Positions 5,838-13,960 of a DNA stretch of 18,500 bases are shown one piece after another. The stretch's first letter is position 1. The number at the start of each line of letters is the position of its first letter. The stretch is taken from the NCBI GenBank assembly GCA_036505275.1, contig DASXTS010000391.1:1-18500 (forward strand), written 5' to 3'. The notes under the pieces are model-generated. The model was not told the origin of the DNA. It did not search any database and worked only from the letters and a program-made list of their open reading frames with translations. The position numbers were made by a program, and so were the translations under genes. Origin of the DNA: DASXTS01 sp036505275 (GTDB taxonomy: Bacteria; Actinomycetota; Actinomycetes; Mycobacteriales; Pseudonocardiaceae).

Positions 5838-6167
5838 CTACCGGGCCCAGGTCCCGACGCCGCCACTGCGCTCGACCTCAATGTGCATCACCGTGCCAGG
5901 CGGTGGATCGGGCATCGGCGGGAAGATCGCGTCCGGTCCGACGTAGACCTTGGCCAGCCGCTGCAGCAGCTCAGGAGCGCCGCCCTCGGTGAGCCTCGCG
6001 CGCCCGTGCACGACGAGGTACTCGGCCATGCCCATCTGGCCGCGGCCGCCGGTTTCCAGCGACAGCACCACGCGCGGGTCCCGCTGGACGTTGCGCAGCT
6101 TCTGCTGCGGCATCAGGTGCGCGGAGACGATCTCGTCACCGTCCAGGCGGATCCAGACGATGGTCAC
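5838..6167 (-). CDS. PPOX-class (F420/FMN-dependent) flavin oxidoreductase, short N-terminus
   Basis: This 109-aa split-barrel protein resembles Rv1155-type pyridoxamine-oxidase-like enzymes. Visible family traits are VWIRLDGDEIVSAHL, the cofactor-phosphate motif QQKLRNVQRDPRVVLSLE, EYLVVHGRARL and the C-terminal FPPMPDPPPGTVMHIEVERSGGVG. Family members usually have 25-30 more residues before the VW strand. Here the codons before GTG 6167 still read like family sequence (ESAQVTIVW), but a TGA occurs 17 codons upstream with no start codon between. The gene therefore looks N-terminally truncated, by start loss or an upstream indel, and may be non-functional. It lies 57 bp after the lipoprotein gene on the same strand and may be co-transcribed with it. 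Confidence 0.75.
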   Translation of the reverse strand: MTIVWIRLDGDEIVSAHLMPQQKLRNVQRDPRVVLSLETGGRGQMGMAEYLVVHGRARLTEGGAPELLQRLAKVYVGPDAIFPPMPDPPPGTVMHIEVERSGGVGTWAR

Positions 6168-6224
6168 CTGAGCACTCTCATCCTTGCACGCCGGCCGAGC
6201 CGACCGGCCAATGGATCACGTGCC

Positions 6225-7418
6225 TCAGGATGTGAGCGCGGCCAGGTCGGCGCGCCAGAGGGTCTGGGTGTGCTCATCGGGACCGGCCAGCAGGTAGATC
6301 GTGTCGCCGACCGCGGTCACGGCGGTGACGGTTCCGGTCGGTCCGGTGGCGGTGCGGACGGTCCAGTTGACAGCGTTGGCACTGTCGCCGTTGTCGGCAC
6401 GCAGGATCTTCACCTCGTTGCCGTCGAGCGCCACCTGGATCAGACGCCCGTCGTGCTCGATGGGTGCGACAAGCCGGTCCTGATCTCCGACGGCGATTCG
6501 CGGCATGCCCGCCAGCCGGGTCCAGGCATCGCCGGTGAGCCGCCACAAGGCCAGGGTGCCGTCCACCCGCCCGGCCACCCCGCACCCGGAGTCCCAGCAT
6601 CGCGCCGCGACGGCGGCGCCGGCCTGCCCCGCCTCCGGCAGCGCGCTCGCGGTCCAGCCGGTGATCCCGCTGGCCGACCGCCACACCGTGGGCTGCTGCC
6701 GGCCTCCCGCGTCCAGCGCCAGTTGCCAGCCCGCGACCAGGATGCCCTGGCCCAGGGCGGTCGCCGCCATCGGAAACATCAATGCGGCCGGACCACTCTC
6801 CAGCGCGGTCCCGGCCGAACTCTGCCGGGTCCACACCTGGCCATCGGTCGTCCACACCGCGATGTCGAACCCCACCCTGGCGCTCGCCCAGCCGCCGACC
6901 AGCGCGGGACCGGCCGGGGTCAGCACCGCGTCGACCAGGTCACCGGCCTCGTACCCGCCGAACGTGCTGAACCCCTGCACCTGCTCGCCGATGCCCGCCT
7001 CGGCGCCGGCAGCGCCGGCAGCGCCGGCGGCGGAGCCTGTCCACACGCTCCATCGGACGTGGCCGTGGGCGCCACCGCGCTCGCCGCCGATCGCCACGAT
7101 GCGCTGACCGTCGGTGGCGATAGAGCGCCAGACGGCCAGCTGCGCGTACGGGCTGATGGCCTGCGCCGGCAGGTCGTCGATCGCGCCGCCCGGCCCACGG
7201 CGCAGCAGGCCCGGCACCACCGGCTGCCCGTCCCGGCGCACCCCGATCAGCAGGGCGTCACCAGCCGCCGACAGCGTCACCGGCACCGCGCCACCGCGAA
7301 GCTCGACCTTGGCGAACGCCACCGCGGCCGGCGGCGGCGGCCCACCCACCCGGCAGCCGGCCTCGACGACCACCAGCAACGCCGCCACCAGCAGCAACCA
7401 GACCGGCCGTGCCCGCAC
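6225..7418 (-). CDS. Putative exported lipoprotein with beta-propeller-like repeats
   Basis: This 397-aa protein starts with MRARPVWLLLVAALLVVVEAGC: positive residues, a hydrophobic core and a possible lipobox Cys (EAGC, with a non-ideal Glu at -3). It is likely membrane-anchored outside the cell. The remainder is rich in short beta strands and repeated VWxSxxGxxW-like segments (VRWSVWTG, IAVWTTDGQVW, TVWRSASGITGW, LALWRLTGDAW), typical of BNR/Kelch-like propellers. I recognise no enzymatic motif. The GTG at 7418 is chosen because the signal peptide begins there; the longer open frame to 8384 is only a shadow of the divergent gene. A TACCCT element 7 nt before the GTG hints at leaderless transcription. 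A small 9-bp repeat gives the Ala-Gly run near residue 140. Confidence 0.7.
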   Translation of the reverse strand: MRARPVWLLLVAALLVVVEAGCRVGGPPPPAAVAFAKVELRGGAVPVTLSAAGDALLIGVRRDGQPVVPGLLRRGPGGAIDDLPAQAISPYAQLAVWRSIATDGQRIVAIGGERGGAHGHVRWSVWTGSAAGAAGAAGAEAGIGEQVQGFSTFGGYEAGDLVDAVLTPAGPALVGGWASARVGFDIAVWTTDGQVWTRQSSAGTALESGPAALMFPMAATALGQGILVAGWQLALDAGGRQQPTVWRSASGITGWTASALPEAGQAGAAVAARCWDSGCGVAGRVDGTLALWRLTGDAWTRLAGMPRIAVGDQDRLVAPIEHDGRLIQVALDGNEVKILRADNGDSANAVNWTVRTATGPTGTVTAVTAVGDTIYLLAGPDEHTQTLWRADLAALTS

Positions 7419-7508
7419 GACATACAGGGTATTTGGGGCCAGGGTCTGTCGTCGGCCACCATCGACCGTGGCGGGTGGGCGAGCCCGTGGCCGGCGTACG
7501 CTCGCCGG

Positions 7509-8126
7509 ATGGTGGACCCGCCGGCGCCCGAGGCCACGACGGGCTCGGACCCGGTCGAGGTCGGAGTCCTCCTCGATCTGATGCCCGAGAAGATCGGCGA
7601 CTGGCTCGCCGATGCGGCGGCCTACGACGCCGGCGGCGCGGACGCCCTGTGGATCGATGCCGGGCCGGAGCCGGAACTGGACGTGCTGGCCGTGGCCGCG
7701 GCCCTGGCGGTGATCACGTTCCGGGCCCGGCTGGTGGTCGCGCTGCCCAGCGCCGGCAACGCGCCCGCCGGACTCGCGCGCACGCTCGACACGATCACGC
7801 GCCTCAGCCACGGCCGGCTGGTGCTCGTCGCCGACCGGGACCAGTGCGCCGAACTGGCCGTCCTTGTCCCCGGTACGGCGATCCTCCACCGCGTGGCCGG
7901 CGGCTATGCCGGCGCCGAAGCCGGCGTCGAAGCCGGCGCCATGGAAGGGCTCTGGGTGACGGCGCCGCCGCCAGAGGGCAGGGCGTCCTGGCAAGCCGCG
8001 CTGGCCGAGGCCGCCGGTCGCGGCGCAGGGGGCCTGGTGGTGCCGGCCGGCCCGCGGCTGCTGGACATCCTGCGCAATCCGGACGACCCAGGTGACCGCA
8101 CCGACCTCCAGCTCGCCCAGGGCTGA
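7509..8126 (+). CDS. Luciferase-like (LLM) domain protein, short form
   Basis: This 205-aa protein resembles a shortened luciferase-like monooxygenase barrel. It opens with VEVGVLLDLMPEKIGDWLADAAAYDAGGADALWI. At about residues 88-106, LARTLDTITRLSHGRLVLV corresponds to the LLM signature (A-x-LD-x-LS-x-GR-x-x-LG). LLM enzymes are usually 280-350 aa and bind FMN or F420; the middle and C-terminal barrel strands appear reduced, so catalytic activity is doubtful. An Ala-Gly-Glu repeat (GAEAGVEAGA) interrupts the middle. No Shine-Dalgarno precedes ATG 7509, but TACGCT at 7497-7502 sits 7 nt from the A, suggesting a leaderless mRNA. It ends 124 bp before the formate dehydrogenase operon on the same strand. 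The family call is tentative. Confidence 0.6.
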   Translation: MVDPPAPEATTGSDPVEVGVLLDLMPEKIGDWLADAAAYDAGGADALWIDAGPEPELDVLAVAAALAVITFRARLVVALPSAGNAPAGLARTLDTITRLSHGRLVLVADRDQCAELAVLVPGTAILHRVAGGYAGAEAGVEAGAMEGLWVTAPPPEGRASWQAALAEAAGRGAGGLVVPAGPRLLDILRNPDDPGDRTDLQLAQG

Positions 8127-8157
8127 ACAACTTCTTGGCAAACGTTCCTTGGCGGCG

Positions 8158-8187
8158 TTGACGGTCGCCGAGCGGCAGATCGAGAAT
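8158..8187 (+). promoter_or_regulatory. Candidate promoter of the formate dehydrogenase operon
   Basis: TTGACG (8158-8163) is a near-consensus -35. GAGAAT (8182-8187), 18 nt downstream, matches four of six -10 positions. The start would be near 8194, giving a 5' UTR of about 57 nt with the purine-rich ribosome site at 8232-8240. It is the only promoter-like pair I see in the 124-bp gap. Confidence 0.35.
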
Positions 8188-8250
8188 GACAGCACCGTTT
8201 GCGTCACCGGCGACCGCGGTCGCAGGGCTGCGGAGGAAGGCAGGCCGGCG

Positions 8251-11200
8251 GTGGAGCAAGTAACCCGGCGCAGGTTCCTCGGCCTGAGCGCTGCTGGCAC
8301 GGCAGCCCTGGGAGTGTCCGGGCTTGGCTTCGATGTCGCGATGGCCACCCAGGTCAAGCGGCAGTTGCGAATCGAGGGAGCCACCGTTTCGCACTCCGTC
8401 TGCCCGTACTGCGCGGTCGGCTGTGCGCTGCTGGCCTACACCAGGAAGACCAACGGCAAGGTCGAACTGCTGCAGATCGAGGGCGACCCGGACAGCCCGG
8501 TCAACGAGGGAACCCTCTGCCCCAAGGGCGCGACCTCGTTGGAGCTGGCCATCTCCCGCCGGCGGGTGCCCAGCCCGCTGTACCGCGCGCCCGGTGCGAC
8601 CGAGTGGAAGCGGGTCTCCTGGGACTTCACCCTGGACAAGCTGGCCAGCAACATCAAGGCGTCGCGGGACCGCACCTTCATCACCCAGGACGCCAACGGC
8701 AACACCGTCAACCGCTGCGAGGGCATCGCGTTCGCCGGCGGGGCCGCCTTCAGTTCTGAGGAGGGCTACCTCGCCACCAAGCTGATGCGCGGCCTGGGGA
8801 TTGTCCACTTAGAGCAACAGGCGCGTGTTTGACACGGTCCCACGGTGGTCAGTTTGGCCGCCACGTTTGGCCGAGGGGCCATGACCAACCACTGGCGTGA
8901 CATCAGACACGCGGACCTGATCCTGATCAATGGGGCGAACCCGGCCGAGGCCCACCCGGTCGGCTTCCGGTGGATGATGCGGGCCAAGCTCGACCGCGGC
9001 GCGAAGATCATCCACGCCGACCCGCGGTTCACCCGAACCTCGGCGGTCGCCGACACCCACCTTCGGATCAGGGTCGGCACCGATGTCGCCTATTTCGGCG
9101 GGCTGATCAACTACGTGCTGCAGAACAACCTCTACCACAAGGAGTACGTGGAGTACGCCACCAATGCGGGCCTGGTGGTGAGCCCGGACTACAAGTTCGA
9201 CAACGGGATGTTCAACGGGTTCAACGAGCAGACCGGCAACTACAACGCCCAGGCCTGGGCATACGAGCTGGAGGGCGGCAACGCCAAGGTCGACATTTCG
9301 CACCCCCGCTCGGTGCTCAACCTGCTGCGCGAGCACTACGGCAGGTACACGCCGGAGATGGTCGAACGCATCACCGGCATCCCGAAGGACCAGTTCCTGC
9401 AGGTGGCCAGGCTGGTCGGCGAGATGGGCCGGCCGGACAAGGTGATGACGATCGTCTACGCCGTCGGCCTCACCCACCACACCACCGGCGTGCAGCTCAT
9501 CCGCTCAGGCGCCGTGCTCCAACTGCTGCTGGGCAACTTGGGGCGGCCCGGCGGTGGCATGAACGCCGAGCGCGGCCACGCCAACATCCAGGGCAATACC
9601 GACCACGCGATCTCCTGGGACATCCTGCCCGGCTACCTGCGCATCCCGGCGCCGGGGCAGCAGAACCTCACCGACTACGTGACGGCGAGCGCGAGCAGAA
9701 AACTGCGTCCGAACTCGGTGAACTTCTTCGGCGAGAATTACCGCAAGTTCATGGTGAGCCTGCTGAAGGGGTGGTACGGCGACGCCGCGACCAGGGACAA
9801 CGAGTTCGCCTTCGACTATCTCCCCAAGCCGGCGGCGAATGCGTCCTGGATATCCATCTTCGACCAGGCGCTGCGCGGCAAGATGGAAGGACTCATCCTC
9901 TCCGGGATGACGGCCACCAGCATCGGTCCCGACTCCAACCAGGTACTCCAGGCGCTGTCCAATCTCACATGGCTGTGCGTCATGGACCCGTTCGCCACCA
10001 CCAGCTCCGAATTCTGGAGCGCACCCGGCATGGAGCCGGCCAAGGTGCAGACCGAGGTCTTCATGCTCCCGGCCACGCACTGGATCGAAAAGGACGGGTC
10101 CTTCACCAACAGCGGCCGCTGGGTGCAGTGGAAGGACCAGGTGCTGCCGCCGGAGGGCGAGGCACGGCACGACCACTGGGTGCTTGCCGAGCTCTTCGGC
10201 CGGGTGCGGGATCTCTACCGGCAGCAGGGCGGCAAGTACCCCGATCCGGTCCTCGCGCTCACCATGCCGTACCGGGACCAACGCAAACCCGAGCTCGACG
10301 AGATCGCCCAGGAGATCAACGGTCGGAGCCTCACCACCGGCAAGCGGCTGTCGACCTTCGCCGAGCTCGCCGACGACGGCACCACGACCGCCGGGGACTG
10401 GATCTACACCGGTCATTACCCGGAGAGCGGCAACCTGGCCAAACGCCGCGACGGCGTGCAGGACCCGCCCAAGAACGACCCGACGGGCATGGGCTTCTAC
10501 CCCGGCTGGGCGTGGAGCTGGCCGCTCAACCGGCGGGTGCTCTACAACCGCGCGTCCGCCGACCCGGCGGGCGGCCCGTGGGACCCGACGCGGCCGGGAA
10601 TCAAGTGGGACGCCGCCGCCCGCAAGTGGGTCGGCGACGTGCCGGACTACCCGGCGACCGCAGCGCCCGCCCCCGATGCCCCGCTGCCGTTCATCATGAC
10701 CGGCGAGGGCACCGGACGGCTGTTCAGCAACTCGGTGGCCGACGGGCCGTTCCCGGAGCACTACGAGCCCGTCGAGTCGCCGGTGCAGAACCCGCTGCAC
10801 CCGCAGGTGTCGGTGACGCCGGTGGCCTTCCTGTACGACAAGAAGGCGGGCCGGCCGGACCGCTTCGGCACCGCGGCCGACTACCCGTACGTGGCCACCT
10901 CGTACCGGCTCACCGAGCACGAGCACTACGTCACCCAGAACGTCGAGCACCTGGTCCAGCTGCAGCCGGAGGCGTTCGTCGAGGTGCCCGCCGAGCTGGC
11001 CAGCGAGAAGGGCATCAAGAACGGCGACATGGTGCGGGTGTCGTCCAAGCGCGGCAAGCTCGAGGTGCGCGCGGTGGTGACCCGGCGACTCGGCGCGCTG
11101 CAGGTGGACGGCAAGAAGATCTACCAGATCGGCATCCCGATCCACTGGGGCTTCGTCGGCATCAACACCGGCCAGCACTGGCTGGCCAACGCGCTCACCC

Positions 11201-11271
11201 CGTTCGTCGGCGATGCCAGCTCGCGCACCCCCGAGTTCAAGGCGTTCCTGGTCAACATCGAGAAGATGTGA
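8251..11271 (+). CDS. fdnG: Formate dehydrogenase catalytic (alpha) subunit, selenocysteine-containing (UGA 8830-8832)
   Basis: This molybdenum bis-MGD enzyme oxidises formate to CO2, outside the membrane after Tat export. The 1006-aa product starts at GTG 8251 (GGAGGAAGG upstream) with the Tat motif RRRFLGLS. Cys51, 54, 58 and 90 (CPYCAVGC ... CPKG) bind a 4Fe-4S cluster. At residue 194 the codon is TGA in the context QARV-U-HGPTV, exactly where E. coli FdnG (1015 aa) has Sec196 before its catalytic His. The frame continues with VSLAATFGRGAMTNHW and the complete MGD-binding C-terminal domain (EHYVTQNVEHLVQLQPEAFVE onward). A SECIS-like hairpin begins 11 nt after the TGA. Automatic callers would split it at 8832 and restart at 8845 or later. 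It needs SelA, SelB, SelC and SelD from elsewhere. The stop overlaps the fdhE start by one base. Confidence 0.93.
8830..8832 (+). other. In-frame UGA selenocysteine codon
   Basis: TGA lies between GCG CGT GTT and CAC GGT CCC ACG. Conserved formate dehydrogenase sequence is in the same frame on both sides (ARV before, HGPT after), so it is read as Sec rather than stop. Confidence 0.93.
8844..8862 (+). promoter_or_regulatory. Bacterial SECIS-like hairpin
   Basis: Starting 11 nt after the UGA, GGUGGUC (8844-8850) pairs with GGCCGCC (8856-8862): 7 pairs including two U-G wobbles, with the loop AGUUU. In E. coli fdhF the upper SECIS stem also starts 11 nt after UGA and the apical loop carries a GU that SelB reads; here GU lies in the loop. 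It is coding sequence as well (VVSLAA). Confidence 0.75.
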
Positions 11272-12131
11272 TGGCCATGCCGATGGATGCGCCGCGCGTC
11301 CAGGCGAGTCCATGGGCGGCATCGCGCCGCCGGGCCGAGACCCTGCGCGAGCGGCACGACTTCGTGGCCGAGCAGCTGACCCTCTACCTCGCCCTGCTCG
11401 ACGTGTGGGAGCGGGCCTGGGCCGCCGCCCGGACCGAGCGACCGGACGCGCTCGCCGGCTGGGCGGCCCGGAAGGTCCTCCCCTCCGTGGTGGCGGTGAC
11501 CGCCGAAGCGGGCCCGACGCCGCTGGTGGAGAGCCTGTTCCCGAACCCGGTGGACGACCTGCGGGCGGCCGGGGAGCTACTGGCGGCCTGGCTCGCCGGC
11601 GAGGAGCTGGTCCCGGTTGAGCGGTACCTGGCCAGGGCCTGCCTGCGCGGCCCGCTGCAGGCGCTGGACGCCGGTGTGGCGTGCGCCGCCGACCCCTCGC
11701 CGCGAGGTGGCCGGCGCTGCCCGCGTTGTGGTGGGCCGCCGCAGCTCAGCTTCCGCTCGGACACCGGTGACCAGCTGGTCAGCGGCCGCCGCAGCCTGCA
11801 GTGCGCGCGATGTGCGCAGAGCTGGAGCTACGCCGGCAGCGCCTGCGCCTACTGCGGTGAGTCGGCTGGCGCGCGGCGCACCGTGTACACCGAGCGGCGC
11901 GATCGACCCCAGGTGGGCCGCGGGGCCTCGCCCAACGGGTCAGACGGCGTGCGGTTCCCGCACGTCCGCGTCGAAGCCTGCGCCAGCTGCCGGCGGTACC
12001 TGATCGACATCGACCTCGGCCGCGACCCGCACGCCGTACCCGAGGTCGACGAACTGGCCGCGCTGCCCCTCGATCTGTACGCGACCGAGCACGGCCTGTC
12101 CAAGATCACACCGAACTTGATGGGGTTCTGA
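11271..12131 (+). CDS. fdhE: Formate dehydrogenase accessory protein FdhE
   Basis: This 286-aa cytoplasmic maturation factor is needed for active respiratory formate dehydrogenase and is thought to interact with the catalytic subunit before export. Four rubredoxin-type CxxC pairs are visible: Cys150/153 (CPRCGG), 178/181 (CARCAQSW), 192/195 (CAYCGE) and 237/240 (CASCRRYL). The end is LYATEHGLSKITPNLMGF. The N-terminal 120 residues are helical and variable, as in the family. ATG 11271 overlaps the fdnG stop by one base (TGATG), implying translational coupling, and the stop lies 1 nt before the next ATG. Placement between the alpha and beta genes is unusual; in E. coli fdhE follows fdoGHI. Confidence 0.88.
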   Translation: MAMPMDAPRVQASPWAASRRRAETLRERHDFVAEQLTLYLALLDVWERAWAAARTERPDALAGWAARKVLPSVVAVTAEAGPTPLVESLFPNPVDDLRAAGELLAAWLAGEELVPVERYLARACLRGPLQALDAGVACAADPSPRGGRRCPRCGGPPQLSFRSDTGDQLVSGRRSLQCARCAQSWSYAGSACAYCGESAGARRTVYTERRDRPQVGRGASPNGSDGVRFPHVRVEACASCRRYLIDIDLGRDPHAVPEVDELAALPLDLYATEHGLSKITPNLMGF

Positions 12132-12132
12132 C

Positions 12133-12984
12133 ATGGTGGAGATCAAGCCCGGCCGGGCCTACGGCTTCTTCACCGACACCAGCGTGTGCATCGGCTGCAA
12201 GGCCTGCGAGGTGGCCTGCAAGGAATGGAACATGCTGGCCGGCAATGCGCCGGCCTTCGGCGACGGCTTCGACAACACCGGCCGCCTCGACGCGCAGAAC
12301 TGGCGGCATGTCTCGTTCATCGACAACGTGCCGGACGAGACCATGGGCACCGGCCAGGGCAAGGCCTGGCTGATGATGTCGGACGTCTGCAAGCACTGCC
12401 AGCACGCCAGCTGCATGGAGGTGTGCCCGACCGGAGCGATCATCCGAACCGAGTTCGACACCGTCTACATCCAGCCGGACGTCTGCAACGGCTGCCGCAA
12501 CTGCATCGCGGCGTGCCCCTACGACGTGATCGGGCTGGACGGGCACAGCGGGGTCGCACAGAAGTGCACGCTCTGCTACGACCGCCTGCAGGGCGGCCTC
12601 GAACCGGCGTGTGCCAAGGCGTGCCCGACCGACTCCATCCAGTTCGGCCCGCTCGACGAGCTCCGGCAGACGGCCCGGCAGCGGGTCACCACCCTGCACG
12701 AGCACGGCGTCAACCAGGCCCGGCTGTACGGCGACGACGAGTCGGTCTACGGCGGACTCAACGCCTTCTTCCTGCTGATGGACGAGCCGGAAGCGTACAA
12801 GCTGCCGAAGGCGGCCGACGCGGTGCTGCCGCGCCGCAACAACAGCGGCGGTTACCTCGGCGTCCTGGGTACCGCCGTGGCGGCCGTGCTCGGCAGCCTG
12901 GTCGCGCTGCGCCGGCGGCGGGAGCCGGCCACCGCGGCCGCCGCGCCTACCGGATCCCACCAGACCGAGGCTGATCAGGAATGA
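12133..12984 (+). CDS. fdnH: Formate dehydrogenase iron-sulfur (beta) subunit
   Basis: This 283-aa electron-transfer subunit passes electrons from the catalytic subunit to the membrane anchor through four 4Fe-4S clusters. The cysteine groups are CIGCKACEVACKEWN (Cys19, 22, 25, 29), CKHCQHASCMEVCPTGA, CNGCRNCIAACPYD and CTLCYDRLQ ... CAKACPTDS. Near the C-terminus a single hydrophobic segment (GYLGVLGTAVAAVLGSLVAL, about residues 242-261) followed by RRRRE anchors it in the membrane, as in FdnH. No signal peptide is present, so it should be co-exported with the Tat-targeted alpha subunit. Its stop overlaps the next start (ATGA). Confidence 0.93.
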   Translation: MVEIKPGRAYGFFTDTSVCIGCKACEVACKEWNMLAGNAPAFGDGFDNTGRLDAQNWRHVSFIDNVPDETMGTGQGKAWLMMSDVCKHCQHASCMEVCPTGAIIRTEFDTVYIQPDVCNGCRNCIAACPYDVIGLDGHSGVAQKCTLCYDRLQGGLEPACAKACPTDSIQFGPLDELRQTARQRVTTLHEHGVNQARLYGDDESVYGGLNAFFLLMDEPEAYKLPKAADAVLPRRNNSGGYLGVLGTAVAAVLGSLVALRRRREPATAAAAPTGSHQTEADQE

Positions 12985-13913
12985 CGACGCTGGCTGCCGA
13001 GGTCCAGCACTTTGCCGGCTCGCCCGCCTGGACCTGGTACATCCTCTTCTACTTCTTCTTCGCCGGCCTCTCCGGCGGGTCCTATTTCATCGCCACCCTG
13101 TTCCGCCTCCGCGGCGAGCCTTCGGACCTGCCGGTGGCCAGGCTCGGCTACTACGTGGCGTTCCTGACCCTCCTGGTGTGCCCGGCACTGCTGATCCTCG
13201 ACCTCGGCACGCCACTGCGTTTCTGGCACATGATGTGGAACACCACGCCCGGCGGGGCCGGCCTGAACTTCAAGTACTGGTCACCGATGTCCGTCGGGGT
13301 CTGGGCGCTCACGGTGTACGGCTTGTTCGCCACGGTCTCGTTCCTCGAGGCGCTGGCCGGCGACCTGCGGTCGAAACGGCTGCTCCACGGCGCCGCCGGC
13401 AAGGCGTTCCTGGTCGCCGGGGCCATCGTCGCGCTGTTCATCGCCGGCTACACCGGCGTGCTGCTGTCCGTGTCGAACCAGCCCGTGTGGAGCGACACCT
13501 GGGCACTCGGCGGGCTGTTCCTCGCCTCCGGGCTCTCCGGCTCGGCGGCGCTGCTGCTGTTCCTGGTGCGCTACCGCCCGGCGGCCCAGCCCAGCGCCCG
13601 CCCGCTCAGCACCGCCGAACGCCTCTACGCGATCCTCGAGCTCGCGCTGATCGTGATCTTCGCGGTGACCCTGCTCTGGGCAGGAGCCCTGGATACCGCC
13701 CTCGCCTTCCCCTGGACCCTGCTCTGGCTGGTGGCCCTGATCGGCCTCCTGCCCGGCATCGGCGGCCTGCCAGCCGGCCGGCGGGCGGTCACCGCCGAGG
13801 GCGTGACGGTGCCCGCCCGCCCGGCGTCCGCCACCATGTCGGTTGCGATCCCCGTCCTGGTCCTGCTCGGCGTGCTGGCCCTGCGCGCGGCCGTCATCTT
13901 CGGCGCCCAGTAG
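12981..13913 (+). CDS. nrfD: NrfD/PsrC-family membrane anchor subunit of formate dehydrogenase
   Basis: This 310-aa polytopic membrane protein should take electrons from the iron-sulfur subunit and reduce the quinone pool. About eight hydrophobic segments are visible, beginning with WTWYILFYFFFAGLSGGSYFIATLF, whose FxAGLSGGSY is typical of NrfD/PsrC. LDLGTPLRFWHMM and YTGVLLSVSNQPVWSDTWALGGLFLASGLSGSAALLL are further family segments. Unlike FdnI/FdoI of E. coli, this family carries no heme b. It starts with an ATGA overlap on the beta gene and ends the operon; I see no clear T-tailed terminator after 13913. Confidence 0.9.
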   Translation: MTTLAAEVQHFAGSPAWTWYILFYFFFAGLSGGSYFIATLFRLRGEPSDLPVARLGYYVAFLTLLVCPALLILDLGTPLRFWHMMWNTTPGGAGLNFKYWSPMSVGVWALTVYGLFATVSFLEALAGDLRSKRLLHGAAGKAFLVAGAIVALFIAGYTGVLLSVSNQPVWSDTWALGGLFLASGLSGSAALLLFLVRYRPAAQPSARPLSTAERLYAILELALIVIFAVTLLWAGALDTALAFPWTLLWLVALIGLLPGIGGLPAGRRAVTAEGVTVPARPASATMSVAIPVLVLLGVLALRAAVIFGAQ

Positions 13914-13960
13914 CGACCACGGTGCAGGGCCGGGACCCCGGTCTCTGGGACAGTGGCGGG

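Noticed and set aside
5883..8126. 747-aa plus-strand open frame
   Set aside because: Only the portion from ATG 7509 resembles a protein family; the rest is antisense to the PPOX and lipoprotein genes.
6225..8384. 719-aa minus-strand reading of the lipoprotein gene
   Set aside because: The part above 7418 overlaps two plus-strand genes and shows no family sequence. A signal peptide begins at GTG 7418.
8092..8832. Separate short gene ending at TGA 8832, and a second gene starting at 8845
   Set aside because: Formate dehydrogenase homology continues in the same frame across the TGA, at the known selenocysteine site, with a hairpin downstream. It is one gene starting at 8251.
9505..11322. 605-aa minus-strand open frame
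   Set aside because: It is antisense to the formate dehydrogenase gene, with composition typical of GC-rich shadow frames and no recognisable domain.
8970..12131. 1053-aa plus-strand open frame
   Set aside because: Up to 11270 it is an off-frame shadow of the catalytic subunit gene, full of Arg/Pro/Gly; only the part from 11271 (fdhE) is real.
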